This document shows positions 1-7,284 of a DNA stretch of 64,000 bases, piece after piece. This DNA comes from Lacibacter cauensis. GTDB lineage: Bacteria; Bacteroidota; Bacteroidia; Chitinophagales; Chitinophagaceae. Numbering within the stretch: position 1 is the first letter of the stretch; each line of letters starts with the position of its first letter. The notes below the pieces were generated by a model that ran no database searches, was not told the origin of the DNA, and saw only the letters and a program-made list of their open reading frames with translations. The stretch covers positions 248,001 through 312,000 of the forward strand of contig NZ_VLLE01000003.1 of the NCBI RefSeq assembly GCF_007830055.1, given 5' to 3'. A program made the translations under genes and the position numbers.

Positions 1-1098
1 TTGTTTCTTCCTTTTGATATTTATACGCCGGAAGATATTATTAAAACCATTGAAGAGTTTATTCCGAAAGATGTAACTCTGGTAAAGAAGAAAATTGATC
101 GTATCGTTCCAAAAGAAAATAGAATTGAACTGGCAAACGGAACAGCGTTGAACTACGATGTATTAATTGTTGCCACCGGTGCAAAAATTGCTCCCGAAGA
201 AACTGAAGGGATGCAGGGAAAAGAATGGCAAAAATCGGTTTTCGATTTCTACACATTTGAAGGAGCATTGGCGTTGCGCAATAAACTGAGAGATTGGCAA
301 GGCGGTAAATTGGTGGTACACATAACAGAAATGCCCATCAAATGTCCGGTTGCTCCATTGGAGTTTGCATTCCTTGCCGATTCATTCTTCAAGCATAAAC
401 ACATGCGTGATAAAGTAGAAATTACCTATGTAACGCCGTTGAGCGGTGCGTTTACAAAACCAAAAGCAACAGAGGCTCTGGAACATTTACTGCACGAAAA
501 AAATATTCATATTGAAAGTGATTTTGCCATTGAACAGGTAGATAATGAAAGCAAAACCATTATTGATTATGGTGGCAGAGAAATTCCTTTCGATATCCTG
601 GTAACTGTACCCACCAACAAAGGCGATGCGTTGATGGAACGTTCGGGTATGGGCGATGATTTGAACTATGTACCTACGAACAAAGCCACACTGCAATCAC
701 TCAACTATGAGAATGTATTTGTATTGGGTGATGCAAGCAATATCCCTGCATCAAAAGCAGGATCTGTTGCACACTTCGAAGCAGAGATCTTAACAGAAAA
801 TATTTTACGCTATGTCAACAACGAACCATTGAAAGAAGAATTCGATGGACATGCTAACTGTTTCATTGAAACAGGTGGCGGCAAAGCATTGCTCATCGAT
901 TTTAACTATACACACGAACCGGTAGAAGGAACATTTCCTTTTGCAGGCATTGGTCCGTTGCGTTTGTTGAAAGAAAGCCGTATGAATCACATGGGCAAAC
1001 TCGCCTTTCGCTGGATTTACTGGAACGTATTACTGAAAGGAACACATATTCCTTTTGTATCGGCCACGATGAGCGAAAGCGGAAAACATTATGCTTAA
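1..1098 (+). CDS. Sulfide:quinone oxidoreductase-like FAD protein (5' partial)
   Basis: This is the C-terminal 365 residues of a pyridine-nucleotide-disulfide-type flavoprotein; the frame is open at the window edge, so the N-terminal FAD motif and true start lie upstream. Visible family features are the VIVATGA strand near residue 57, the LGDAS FAD-binding motif near residue 241, and Cys in IKCPVAP (about residue 114) and in ANCFIE (about residue 287). SQR-type enzymes use Cys residues to take sulfane sulfur from sulfide and pass electrons to quinone (family knowledge). The following genes encode sulfur-carrier proteins, which favours SQR over NADH dehydrogenase or another flavoprotein. The exact subtype cannot be set without the missing N-terminus. 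Confidence 0.8.
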   Translation: MFLPFDIYTPEDIIKTIEEFIPKDVTLVKKKIDRIVPKENRIELANGTALNYDVLIVATGAKIAPEETEGMQGKEWQKSVFDFYTFEGALALRNKLRDWQGGKLVVHITEMPIKCPVAPLEFAFLADSFFKHKHMRDKVEITYVTPLSGAFTKPKATEALEHLLHEKNIHIESDFAIEQVDNESKTIIDYGGREIPFDILVTVPTNKGDALMERSGMGDDLNYVPTNKATLQSLNYENVFVLGDASNIPASKAGSVAHFEAEILTENILRYVNNEPLKEEFDGHANCFIETGGGKALLIDFNYTHEPVEGTFPFAGIGPLRLLKESRMNHMGKLAFRWIYWNVLLKGTHIPFVSATMSESGKHYA

Positions 1099-1122
1099 TC
1101 ATTCACTTATTAAATACATGTT

Positions 1123-1431
1123 ATGGAAAAGACAATCGCCGGCAAAACCATTGCCGTAAACGAAGAAGGATATTTAACTGATTTCAGCCAATGGAACGAA
1201 CAGGTTGGTGAAGAACTGGCAAAAGAAGCCAACATCAATCTTACTCCCCGTCATTGGGAAGTATTGAAATACCTGCAGAAAGAGCAGCAGAACCAGGTAG
1301 CACTCAGCATCCGTCGTGTAGGCAAGAGTGGTGTGGTGGATATTAAAGAGTTCTACTCATTGTTCCCCAACGCACCATTGAAAACATCCACAAAAATTGC
1401 GGGTATACCCAAGCCTGCCAGTTGTATCTAA
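1123..1431 (+). CDS. TusE/DsrC-like sulfur carrier
   Basis: The 102-residue protein has the size and C-terminal arm of the DsrC/TusE family, which carries sulfur as a persulfide on the penultimate Cys. That residue is present (C101, ending ASCI after KIAGIPKP). The second redox Cys of true DsrC, eleven residues earlier, is replaced by Thr90. The protein therefore resembles TusE or DsrC-like carriers, not the dissimilatory sulfite reductase partner. It starts 24 nt after the SQR-like gene and is followed 21 nt later by a DsrE2-like gene, so the three are probably co-transcribed and pass sulfane sulfur along. No dsrAB or Hdr-like genes are in the window. Confidence 0.85.
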   Translation: MEKTIAGKTIAVNEEGYLTDFSQWNEQVGEELAKEANINLTPRHWEVLKYLQKEQQNQVALSIRRVGKSGVVDIKEFYSLFPNAPLKTSTKIAGIPKPASCI

Positions 1432-1452
1432 AACATTTAAAACTTGTCAATC

Positions 1453-1935
1453 ATGAACGAGGATAAAGGAAAAATTAAAAAGATGATGATCATCTTATCC
1501 AAAGCATCTTTGGAAAATGTGTATGCAGCTTTTGTATTGGCGAACGGTGCACGTATGGAAGGCATCGAAGCTGAATTGTTCTTTACTTTTTTCGGACTGG
1601 AAGCTGTACATAAAAAGAAACTGGAAAAATTACACGTTGCAACAGTAGGTAACCCTGCTATGCATATGCCAACCATGATCGGTGGTTTGCCCGGCATGGA
1701 AGCATTGGCAACAACCATGATGAAAAAAGAAATGGAAAAAGTAGATATGCCGGAAGTGCCAGAATTCCTAGACATCTTATATGCATCGGGTGTACGTATG
1801 TGGGCATGCAAACTGGCGTTTGATATGTTCCACTACAAGGAAGACGATTTGTACGAAGGCGTGGAAGATATTATAACCGTTGGCGATTTTTATAAACGCA
1901 GCGAAGGCGAAGGCGTACACATGCTCTTTATCTAA
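1453..1935 (+). CDS. DsrE2-like sulfurtransferase
   Basis: This 160-residue protein belongs to the DsrE/DsrF/DrsH superfamily. It has an N-terminal hydrophobic strand (MMIILSKASLENVYAAFVLA) and a single Cys, C119, in the sequence MWACKLAF, at the position expected for the sulfur-binding Cys of DsrE2. Such proteins hand persulfide sulfur to DsrC/TusE-type carriers (family knowledge), and a TusE-like gene lies directly upstream. I chose the ATG at 1453; an in-frame TTG at 1444 is possible but less likely. The gene ends in a strong bidirectional hairpin shared with the convergent sulfur operon. Confidence 0.82.
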   Translation: MNEDKGKIKKMMIILSKASLENVYAAFVLANGARMEGIEAELFFTFFGLEAVHKKKLEKLHVATVGNPAMHMPTMIGGLPGMEALATTMMKKEMEKVDMPEVPEFLDILYASGVRMWACKLAFDMFHYKEDDLYEGVEDIITVGDFYKRSEGEGVHMLFI

Positions 1936-1972
1936 AAGAAATTTCGAGTTTGATTGTGAGCGTTTCTTTGAC

Positions 1973-2013
1973 AGCAGCAGCCTGCAACATGCAATTGTTG
2001 CAAGGCTGCTGCT
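1973..2013. terminator. Bidirectional hairpin between convergent sulfur operons
   Basis: Positions 1973-1982 pair perfectly with 2004-2013, and 1983-1989 with 1996-2002, leaving one bulged A and a six-base loop. The 17-bp stem lies between the convergent stops at 1935 and 2031, so it probably ends both transcripts. There is only a weak T-rich tail on the plus side. Confidence 0.75.
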
Positions 2014-2028
2014 ATTATTTAGACAGAA

Positions 2029-2433
2029 TTACTCTGCTTTAATGTAACTCCAGCCTTCCCGTTGTTTGGCTGCTATTTCCAAAATAGAAACGGGAACAAT
2101 GGTTGCCTCCGGTATAACACGATCTTTACTGATGTTGCGACTCTTCAACGAATTATTGCAGGCTGCAATAACAACTCCTTTTTTATGTGCTTGTAAAATC
2201 TGTTGGTGAAAATAGCCGGTATCATTCAGAACAGCAAAGATGGCAAAGCCGTGAAACACCACTTCAATTTTAGTATCGGGTGCGGCAGTAAGTACATTGT
2301 TGATTTGCCGAAAGAGAATACGTTGTTGTGCCGTATCGCCCGATGAAATTTCCCATACAATTTTTTCCTGCGCTTTAGCAAACGAAAAAGCAAGCAGCAT
2401 TACTGTAACAAGAAGCAGTTTATATTTTTTCAT
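2029..2433 (-). CDS. Exported DsrE-family protein
   Basis: The 134-residue protein begins with a clear signal peptide (charged MKKYK, a hydrophobic stretch, and a likely cleavage after AKA near residue 21). The rest has DsrE-like alternation: a strand ending in VVFHGFAIF and a strand GVVIAACNNSL carrying the only Cys, C92, where DsrE-fold proteins hold sulfur. Location is therefore periplasmic. It starts 8 nt downstream of the SoxB-like gene and is the last gene of the minus-strand sulfur operon. It may accept or present sulfane sulfur outside the inner membrane (inference). A general DsrE-fold protein without sulfur chemistry is the alternative. Confidence 0.75.
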   Translation of the reverse strand: MKKYKLLLVTVMLLAFSFAKAQEKIVWEISSGDTAQQRILFRQINNVLTAAPDTKIEVVFHGFAIFAVLNDTGYFHQQILQAHKKGVVIAACNNSLKSRNISKDRVIPEATIVPVSILEIAAKQREGWSYIKAE

Positions 2434-2441
2434 GTGTTTTT

Positions 2442-4226
2442 TTACCTAAAGATATAATCATATCCTTCCAGTTGCGATAATAAATTTGCAGGCGCATCCG
2501 TAGCGGTTACTCTTCCTTCAATCTTCGGACTTACCAACGGATGTGCAGCCAGGTACTCCCGAATTACATTGTGAATATGCTCACCTGTTTTGCGGGGGTT
2601 GTTTACTTTTTCTATCCGGCAAATCGTATCATCGGGATCGCCATCACGTTCGCAACCAAGCATCTTGTACATCTTTGTTTCGTCAAGTGCTTGACCATTA
2701 ATTTTAATTTCGTTAATGCGTTGGCCTGCTTCTTTATTTACAGTAAAGTTTAAGGTAATGCCCTTGAAGCGTACCAGCCATCCGCCAAAACGTTGAGCGG
2801 GATTTTTTGCAAATACGTTATGCAGTTCTTTTTCTAACCATTCTTTTAATTGCTTACCGCTTATTTCTCCTATTTTCAAATCTGCTTCAACAGGCATCAT
2901 ACTCCATAAAAAATCATTGGTAATTTCTGCGTATCCTTTCTTCGCATCGGGCACCAATGGCGGGCAAAAACGGAAACCATTGCTGGCAACAAAATCTACT
3001 TTGTCTTTATACTTCCAGTGCATGGCATCGGTAATCAAATTATCCATCGGGTTTTCCAGCACATAATAACGTACCAGTGGTACGGCTGTTTTACCAATCA
3101 CTTTATTGAGTTGCTGTGTATAAGGCTGACGTACTTTTTCAACCAGTTCATTCATTGCTGCATCGGGTTTGTATTTTTCCGGATCAACATCCAGCAGATG
3201 ATAATTCTCATCGATGATCTTTCCGTCTTCAATTACCACATCCAGTCGTGCAACAAACGAACCAAAGGCACCGGGCTCGGTTACTTTTGCGTAAGCTCCT
3301 TGTATGGGTTTGCGTACACGTTCGTGTGTATCGGCACCCAATATATAATCCACGCCCTTTACATCAACTTTGTTTGCAAGATCAATTTGCTGCGCAAGCC
3401 CCATGTGTGTTACTAAAAACACCATGGCACATTGCTCATAATCACGCAACAGTTTGATGTACTTCTGCACATTCACTTCCGGTTTTGTAAACAAAATGCC
3501 TTTGCTGTATGCCGGCGATTGGCGTTTAGGTGTAAGCGGATCATTGTAACCAATGAAACCGATTTTTACGCCGGCAACAATTTTCGTCCAGTAAGGCGGA
3601 AAGATCATTTCGTTCCTATGCTCATCGGTTGTATCGTGAAACATGTTGGCGCAGATCTTGGCACTGTTGTAGCCACCCAGATCTTTCCGCATCATTTCTT
3701 TACCATACACCACTTCCCAGTTACCGGGTAAAATAAGATCGTAACCAATATTGTTGATGAGCGGAATGATGGCTTGCCCTTGCGATAGTGAAGCCGTACC
3801 GCTCCCCTGGAAACAATCACCTCCATCAATAATAACCGTGTTAGCAGGGTTTTCTGCTTTCAGTTTTTGCAGCATTGTTTTTAATACCGCAAAGCCGCCA
3901 CGCTTTTTATAAACCGGTTGATTGTTTTCCCAAAAGAACTCATCGTGTGTGTACAGCTGTGCATGGATGTCGGATGTATGCAACAATGTAAACACATTTG
4001 CTTTTCCTTTTTTAACCGCCTTATTACTGAATATTTCGTTTTGATGGTAGGCATCACCGCTTACTGCATTGGCAAGCGATGGTGGCATAAATGCTCCGGC
4101 TGTTAACAGTGAAGCATTCTTAAAAAAATCCCTGCGTGAGTTTTGAGTAACAGGCAAATGCTGTTGTTCATCTGTACAATTGCTGCAGGTGCAACTGTGC
4201 AGATGCGTAATGTTTGTTTCTGGCAT
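2442..4226 (-). CDS. SoxB-like Tat-exported metallophosphoesterase
   Basis: The 594-residue protein combines a calcineurin-like metal site with a 5'-nucleotidase C-terminal domain. Metal-site motifs are TSDIH (D86, H88), GGD (D137), PGNWE (N169), VTH (H274) and GADTHER (H301). GNWE in place of the usual GNHE is, as I recall, a trait of the thiosulfohydrolase SoxB. A Tat signal (SRRDFFK, residues 30-36, then a hydrophobic stretch to about 54) sends it to the periplasm. Unusually, about 30 residues with three Cys (CTCSNC) precede the Tat motif. The adjacent TsdA-like cytochrome and DsrE gene support a sulfur role, but no soxXAYZ is nearby. A periplasmic 5'-nucleotidase is the main alternative. 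Confidence 0.72.
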   Translation of the reverse strand: MPETNITHLHSCTCSNCTDEQQHLPVTQNSRRDFFKNASLLTAGAFMPPSLANAVSGDAYHQNEIFSNKAVKKGKANVFTLLHTSDIHAQLYTHDEFFWENNQPVYKKRGGFAVLKTMLQKLKAENPANTVIIDGGDCFQGSGTASLSQGQAIIPLINNIGYDLILPGNWEVVYGKEMMRKDLGGYNSAKICANMFHDTTDEHRNEMIFPPYWTKIVAGVKIGFIGYNDPLTPKRQSPAYSKGILFTKPEVNVQKYIKLLRDYEQCAMVFLVTHMGLAQQIDLANKVDVKGVDYILGADTHERVRKPIQGAYAKVTEPGAFGSFVARLDVVIEDGKIIDENYHLLDVDPEKYKPDAAMNELVEKVRQPYTQQLNKVIGKTAVPLVRYYVLENPMDNLITDAMHWKYKDKVDFVASNGFRFCPPLVPDAKKGYAEITNDFLWSMMPVEADLKIGEISGKQLKEWLEKELHNVFAKNPAQRFGGWLVRFKGITLNFTVNKEAGQRINEIKINGQALDETKMYKMLGCERDGDPDDTICRIEKVNNPRKTGEHIHNVIREYLAAHPLVSPKIEGRVTATDAPANLLSQLEGYDYIFR

Positions 4227-4244
4227 GCGAATCGTTGTGTAGGT

Positions 4245-5246
4245 TTATTTTGTACCGGATTTTTTATGTTGATCCCTGTAATCCTTTATCGGACCATAAG
4301 GGCCAAACTTATGCTGCTCTTCGGTAAACGGATCAGCATACGGGCCAAACGGATGATCAACAGGTTTCTTCGAAATATCAGGCCAATCGCTTTTCAAATC
4401 TTTTGTTGGTCGTGGCTGCGAGTTTACAAACGCAGCTACATCCCATGCTTCTTCAGCGCTTAACTGTGGTGCATGATAATCAGCACCAAAGGGCATGTTG
4501 TTTTTTACATAACCTGCAAAGCGGGATAAGCGGAACAAGCCTGCACCGTTGTTATAACTGTTCTTTCCCCACAAAGGCGGGTAGGCATAACCGTTGCCTT
4601 CTAGGTTTGCTACACCTTCACCATTTGCTCCATGACAGGTTTGGCATTTCTGCACATACACTTCTTTTCCTTTTTGTGCATCGGCAGCACGGTTGAGGTA
4701 AAGCAATTCGGCAATACCCGAACCTTTTGGTTTTTCACCACGCTGCACATCTTCGCCCAGCCATTTAATGTAGGCATAGATGGCCTGCATTTCTTTACCG
4801 GTTGTATCGAGTGCTGTACCGTTCAAGCTGCGTTCGAAACAATCATTCACACGTTTGTAAATGGTTTCAATACCACCCGAGCGATCTCTGAATTTTGGAT
4901 AGGTTGAATAAACAGCACCATAGTTATTACCCCACGGTTTTGTACCAGCATCTAAATGACAGTTCTGGCAGTTCATCCCATTGCTGATCTGCAATACCGA
5001 ACCTTTGGGCCCGAGGTATTTTGCTGTGTTGGCAACCAACTCGTGCCCGTACCAGATAAGCTCACCATCTTTACGGGAGTAATAAGGTATCTGGTTTGCA
5101 GGTGCTCCTACCCATACCGATTGCTGCATAGTTGAATCAGCAGCATACTTTTTTTCATCCTGCTGCGATGAACAACCGGTTTGTGTTGCGGCAACGATAA
5201 GCGCAATAAGTAGAACAAAGAGTAGTATGATGTTTCTGTTGTTCAT
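4245..5246 (-). CDS. Dihaem cytochrome c, thiosulfate dehydrogenase TsdA-like
   Basis: The 333-residue protein has an N-terminal hydrophobic segment ending at C25 (a possible lipoprotein site) and two haem c motifs, CQNCH at 93-97 and CQTCH at 201-205. Between them, NDCFERSLNG places C136 where TsdA enzymes carry the unusual Cys axial ligand of haem 1; M251 in NNMPFG is a candidate ligand of haem 2. TsdA oxidises two thiosulfates to tetrathionate, or the reverse, in the periplasm (family knowledge). The gene is 14 nt after a YeeE/YedE gene and 18 nt before the SoxB-like gene, within the sulfur operon. It could instead be a general dihaem electron carrier. Confidence 0.8.
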   Translation of the reverse strand: MNNRNIILLFVLLIALIVAATQTGCSSQQDEKKYAADSTMQQSVWVGAPANQIPYYSRKDGELIWYGHELVANTAKYLGPKGSVLQISNGMNCQNCHLDAGTKPWGNNYGAVYSTYPKFRDRSGGIETIYKRVNDCFERSLNGTALDTTGKEMQAIYAYIKWLGEDVQRGEKPKGSGIAELLYLNRAADAQKGKEVYVQKCQTCHGANGEGVANLEGNGYAYPPLWGKNSYNNGAGLFRLSRFAGYVKNNMPFGADYHAPQLSAEEAWDVAAFVNSQPRPTKDLKSDWPDISKKPVDHPFGPYADPFTEEQHKFGPYGPIKDYRDQHKKSGTK

Positions 5247-5260
5247 ATAAGCAATGCAGA

Positions 5261-5806
5261 TTAATGCGGTATACGATCTCTTACTTTACCATAAACCCAG
5301 GTACCGGCAATTGCACTGAGCAGGGTTACAATTACTGCTGTAGCACCACTGCCTATTTGTGCAAACAACGGACCGGGGCATGCGCCGGTAATAGCCCAGC
5401 CTAAACCAAATAACAAACCACCATAGATCTGACCTTTGTTGAATTTCTTGTCAACAAACTCAATGGGCTCGCCGTAAATGGTTTTTATTTTGAACTTTTT
5501 GATGATGAGTACAGAGATGAGTCCCACCACTACCGCCGAACCAATTACACCGTACATGTGAGAGCTCTGCAAGCGAAACATTTCCTGTATGCGAAACCAC
5601 GAAATGATTTCGGCTTTTACAAACACAATTCCGAACAGCAAACCAACAGCTGCATATTTTAAGTTATACCACCACGGATGTTTTAACTCCGATTCGTTAA
5701 AGCAAACAGAATCGAGTGAGCGCATTTCGAAATCGGTGTTGTTCTCCAGAAATTCGTGATGCTTTTTTTCCAGTTCAGTTTCCTGTAAGATATCTTTTGA
5801 TTCCAT
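5261..5806 (-). CDS. YeeE/YedE family membrane protein (DUF6691-type half)
   Basis: This 181-residue membrane protein has about 45 soluble N-terminal residues and then four or so hydrophobic segments. The GWAITGACPGP motif holds C143, the invariant Cys of the YeeE/YedE half-transporters. YeeE-type proteins move thiosulfate or sulfane sulfur through the membrane along conserved Cys residues (family knowledge). It starts 10 nt after the stop of the other half (5817-6386), and the two probably form one transporter resembling PmpA/PmpB pairs. It is followed by the TsdA-like gene. Confidence 0.85.
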   Translation of the reverse strand: MESKDILQETELEKKHHEFLENNTDFEMRSLDSVCFNESELKHPWWYNLKYAAVGLLFGIVFVKAEIISWFRIQEMFRLQSSHMYGVIGSAVVVGLISVLIIKKFKIKTIYGEPIEFVDKKFNKGQIYGGLLFGLGWAITGACPGPLFAQIGSGATAVIVTLLSAIAGTWVYGKVRDRIPH

Positions 5807-5816
5807 TTGAGTACAA

Positions 5817-6386
5817 TTAGAGTTTTAAAAGAAAAGGTAAAAGAAGATTGGCCATAATAAAGCCACCCACCATAAACGAAATCGTTGCTACAAGCGAAGG
5901 CCATTGCAGATTCGATAAACCCATAATAGCATGCCCACTGGTGCAACCTCCTGCATAACGGGTTCCGAAACCAACCAGGAAACCACCACCTACCATCAGC
6001 AATAATCCTTTTACAGAAAACAACGTATCCCAGTTGAAGAGCTGTGCAGGAACCATTCCGCTGTAATCGTTAATACCGTATTGGTTAAGTTCTGCTGCAA
6101 GCTTTGCATTTACCTGGATCGGTTCGGGGTTTTGTAATAACCAGAAAGCAAGAAAACCGCCCAGTGTAATACCTGCAACAAAGAACAGGTTCCAGACTTC
6201 TTTTTTCCAGTCGTACTTAAAAAATGGAATATTGGCAGGCACACATGCTGCACAAATATGACGCAGCGATGATGAGATGCCGAACGTTTTATTACCAATC
6301 AGCAAAAGCGTTGGTACAATTAATCCGATAAGCGGGCCTGCAACATACCAGGGCCACGGCTGTTTAATGAATTCGATGAAACTCAT
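5817..6386 (-). CDS. YeeE/YedE family thiosulfate/sulfur transporter half
   Basis: The 189-residue protein has several transmembrane segments and the diagnostic motif TRYAGGCTSGH with C148. A second Cys pair, C45 and C48 (ICAAC), lies in the loop after the first hydrophobic segment. The chosen start is the ATG at 6386 (MSFIEF); an in-frame start at 6419 would add 11 residues unlike the family. It is translated just ahead of the second half-transporter, and the pair likely imports thiosulfate or sulfane sulfur. There are 90 nt between it and the DUF6132 gene upstream, with no terminator visible, so read-through from the upstream genes is probable. Confidence 0.85.
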   Translation of the reverse strand: MSFIEFIKQPWPWYVAGPLIGLIVPTLLLIGNKTFGISSSLRHICAACVPANIPFFKYDWKKEVWNLFFVAGITLGGFLAFWLLQNPEPIQVNAKLAAELNQYGINDYSGMVPAQLFNWDTLFSVKGLLLMVGGGFLVGFGTRYAGGCTSGHAIMGLSNLQWPSLVATISFMVGGFIMANLLLPFLLKL

Positions 6387-6476
6387 GAAAATTGGTTTTT
6401 GTGATTGCCGGAATAACAAACAGTTTACAGATAACAGGTATTTTTCGAAAAGGCAGGCAACAAACAGTTCCTGTTT

Positions 6477-6695
6477 TTATGAGGACGGATTTTCAGTTGC
6501 TTTTTTACGATTGCCTTGAAACATGCTGTTTACAAGCGTGCCCATTACTGCAAAATAGATAATACTGCGTACAGGGCTCGATGTAATTAAACAGGTTCCG
6601 TTACAACCAAAATATTTCCAGTAAAAATAACCACCGATTGCGCCAGTTACAGCACCCGGTAAGTACCATACCGATTTTTTAAGAAGCTTTTTCAT
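6477..6695 (-). CDS. DUF6132-like small membrane protein with Cys pair
   Basis: This 72-residue protein has two hydrophobic segments (about residues 9-29 and 43-58) separated by CNGTC (C31, C35) and TSSP. The pattern fits the DUF6132 family, whose function I do not know. Its start overlaps the end of the next upstream gene by 17 nt, so translation is probably coupled. The Cys pair at a membrane boundary, inside a sulfur operon, suggests a role in thiol or persulfide handling (inference). Confidence 0.75.
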   Translation of the reverse strand: MKKLLKKSVWYLPGAVTGAIGGYFYWKYFGCNGTCLITSSPVRSIIYFAVMGTLVNSMFQGNRKKATENPSS

Positions 6696-6897
6696 TGTTT
6701 ACCGAAGTATTTTGTCGTGTAGGAACAGCACAGGAACCACCCATACAGCCAACGTTAAGGAAGGCCTGCACCAGCAACACCGCACCAATCACCCATAGCA
6801 AAGGCGTGGGCGATGCAATACCTTGTATAATTGCAGCAATACCCATGCCCAACCGCAGCAGGCGCATACCGGTCCATTGTTTAAAATAACTGAGCAT
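6679..6897 (-). CDS. YgaP-like transmembrane-domain protein with Cys pair
   Basis: The 72-residue protein matches the small two-helix membrane domain found in YgaP/DUF2892 proteins: an amphipathic start (MRLLRLGMG), two hydrophobic helices (about 17-30 and 33-50) and the motif NVGCMGGSC with C51 and C56. In YgaP this domain is fused to a rhodanese. Here a separate rhodanese gene ends 4 nt upstream, so the two products probably form the same unit in split form. The likely role is passing sulfane sulfur at the inner membrane (inference). Confidence 0.8.
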   Translation of the reverse strand: MLSYFKQWTGMRLLRLGMGIAAIIQGIASPTPLLWVIGAVLLVQAFLNVGCMGGSCAVPTRQNTSVNNEKAS

Positions 6898-6901
6898 GCT
6901 G

Positions 6902-7207
6902 TTATATTTTTTGTTGAAGGCTCATCCAGGAACCGCCGTTATGCGCTTCAATACCTGCACCTTTTAAAATAGAAGCGGCAGAGCTGCTGCGCATGCCACT
7001 TGCACAACAAGTAATAACAGGTTTCCCTTTTTTCTTTAACTCATTCACGTGTTGACGAATACTGTCAACAGGAATATTTACAGAGCCTTTAATGTGACCG
7101 CTACGGAATTCACCGGGCGTACGCACATCTACAATTACAGCACCGCTGCTAAGTAAAGCTTTATAATCGGTACCGGGGCCAAACAAGTTTTTTATCATTG
7201 ATAACAT
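6902..7207 (-). CDS. Single-domain rhodanese
   Basis: This 101-residue sulfurtransferase has the rhodanese landmarks IVDVRTPGEFRSGHI (about 25-39) and an active-site loop CASGMRS with catalytic C68 next to C67. It has no signal peptide, so it acts in the cytoplasm. It is the first gene of the operon that runs down to 2029 and lies 4 nt before the YgaP-like membrane gene, which recalls the fused rhodanese-membrane protein YgaP. A start at Met4 (7198) is also possible. Confidence 0.9.
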   Translation of the reverse strand: MLSMIKNLFGPGTDYKALLSSGAVIVDVRTPGEFRSGHIKGSVNIPVDSIRQHVNELKKKGKPVITCCASGMRSSSAASILKGAGIEAHNGGSWMSLQQKI

Positions 7208-7236
7208 CGTATTTAATTTTTTGTGGTTGCTGAAAG

Positions 7237-7264
7237 AAAGGAGGCGAACGAGTTAACCTCCTTT
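7237..7264 (-). terminator. Hairpin after the persulfide dioxygenase-rhodanese gene
   Basis: Positions 7237-7244 pair with 7257-7264 (8 bp, 12-base loop). Read on the minus strand the stem is followed by a T-rich stretch, and it lies 20 nt past the stop of the 7285-8706 gene. This supports separate transcripts for that gene and for the rhodanese operon. Confidence 0.5.
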
Positions 7265-7284
7265 TCCTTAACCATCACCACTGT

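Noticed and set aside
1123-1431. True DsrC subunit of dissimilatory sulfite reductase
   Set aside because: The second conserved Cys is Thr90 and no dsrAB genes are present.
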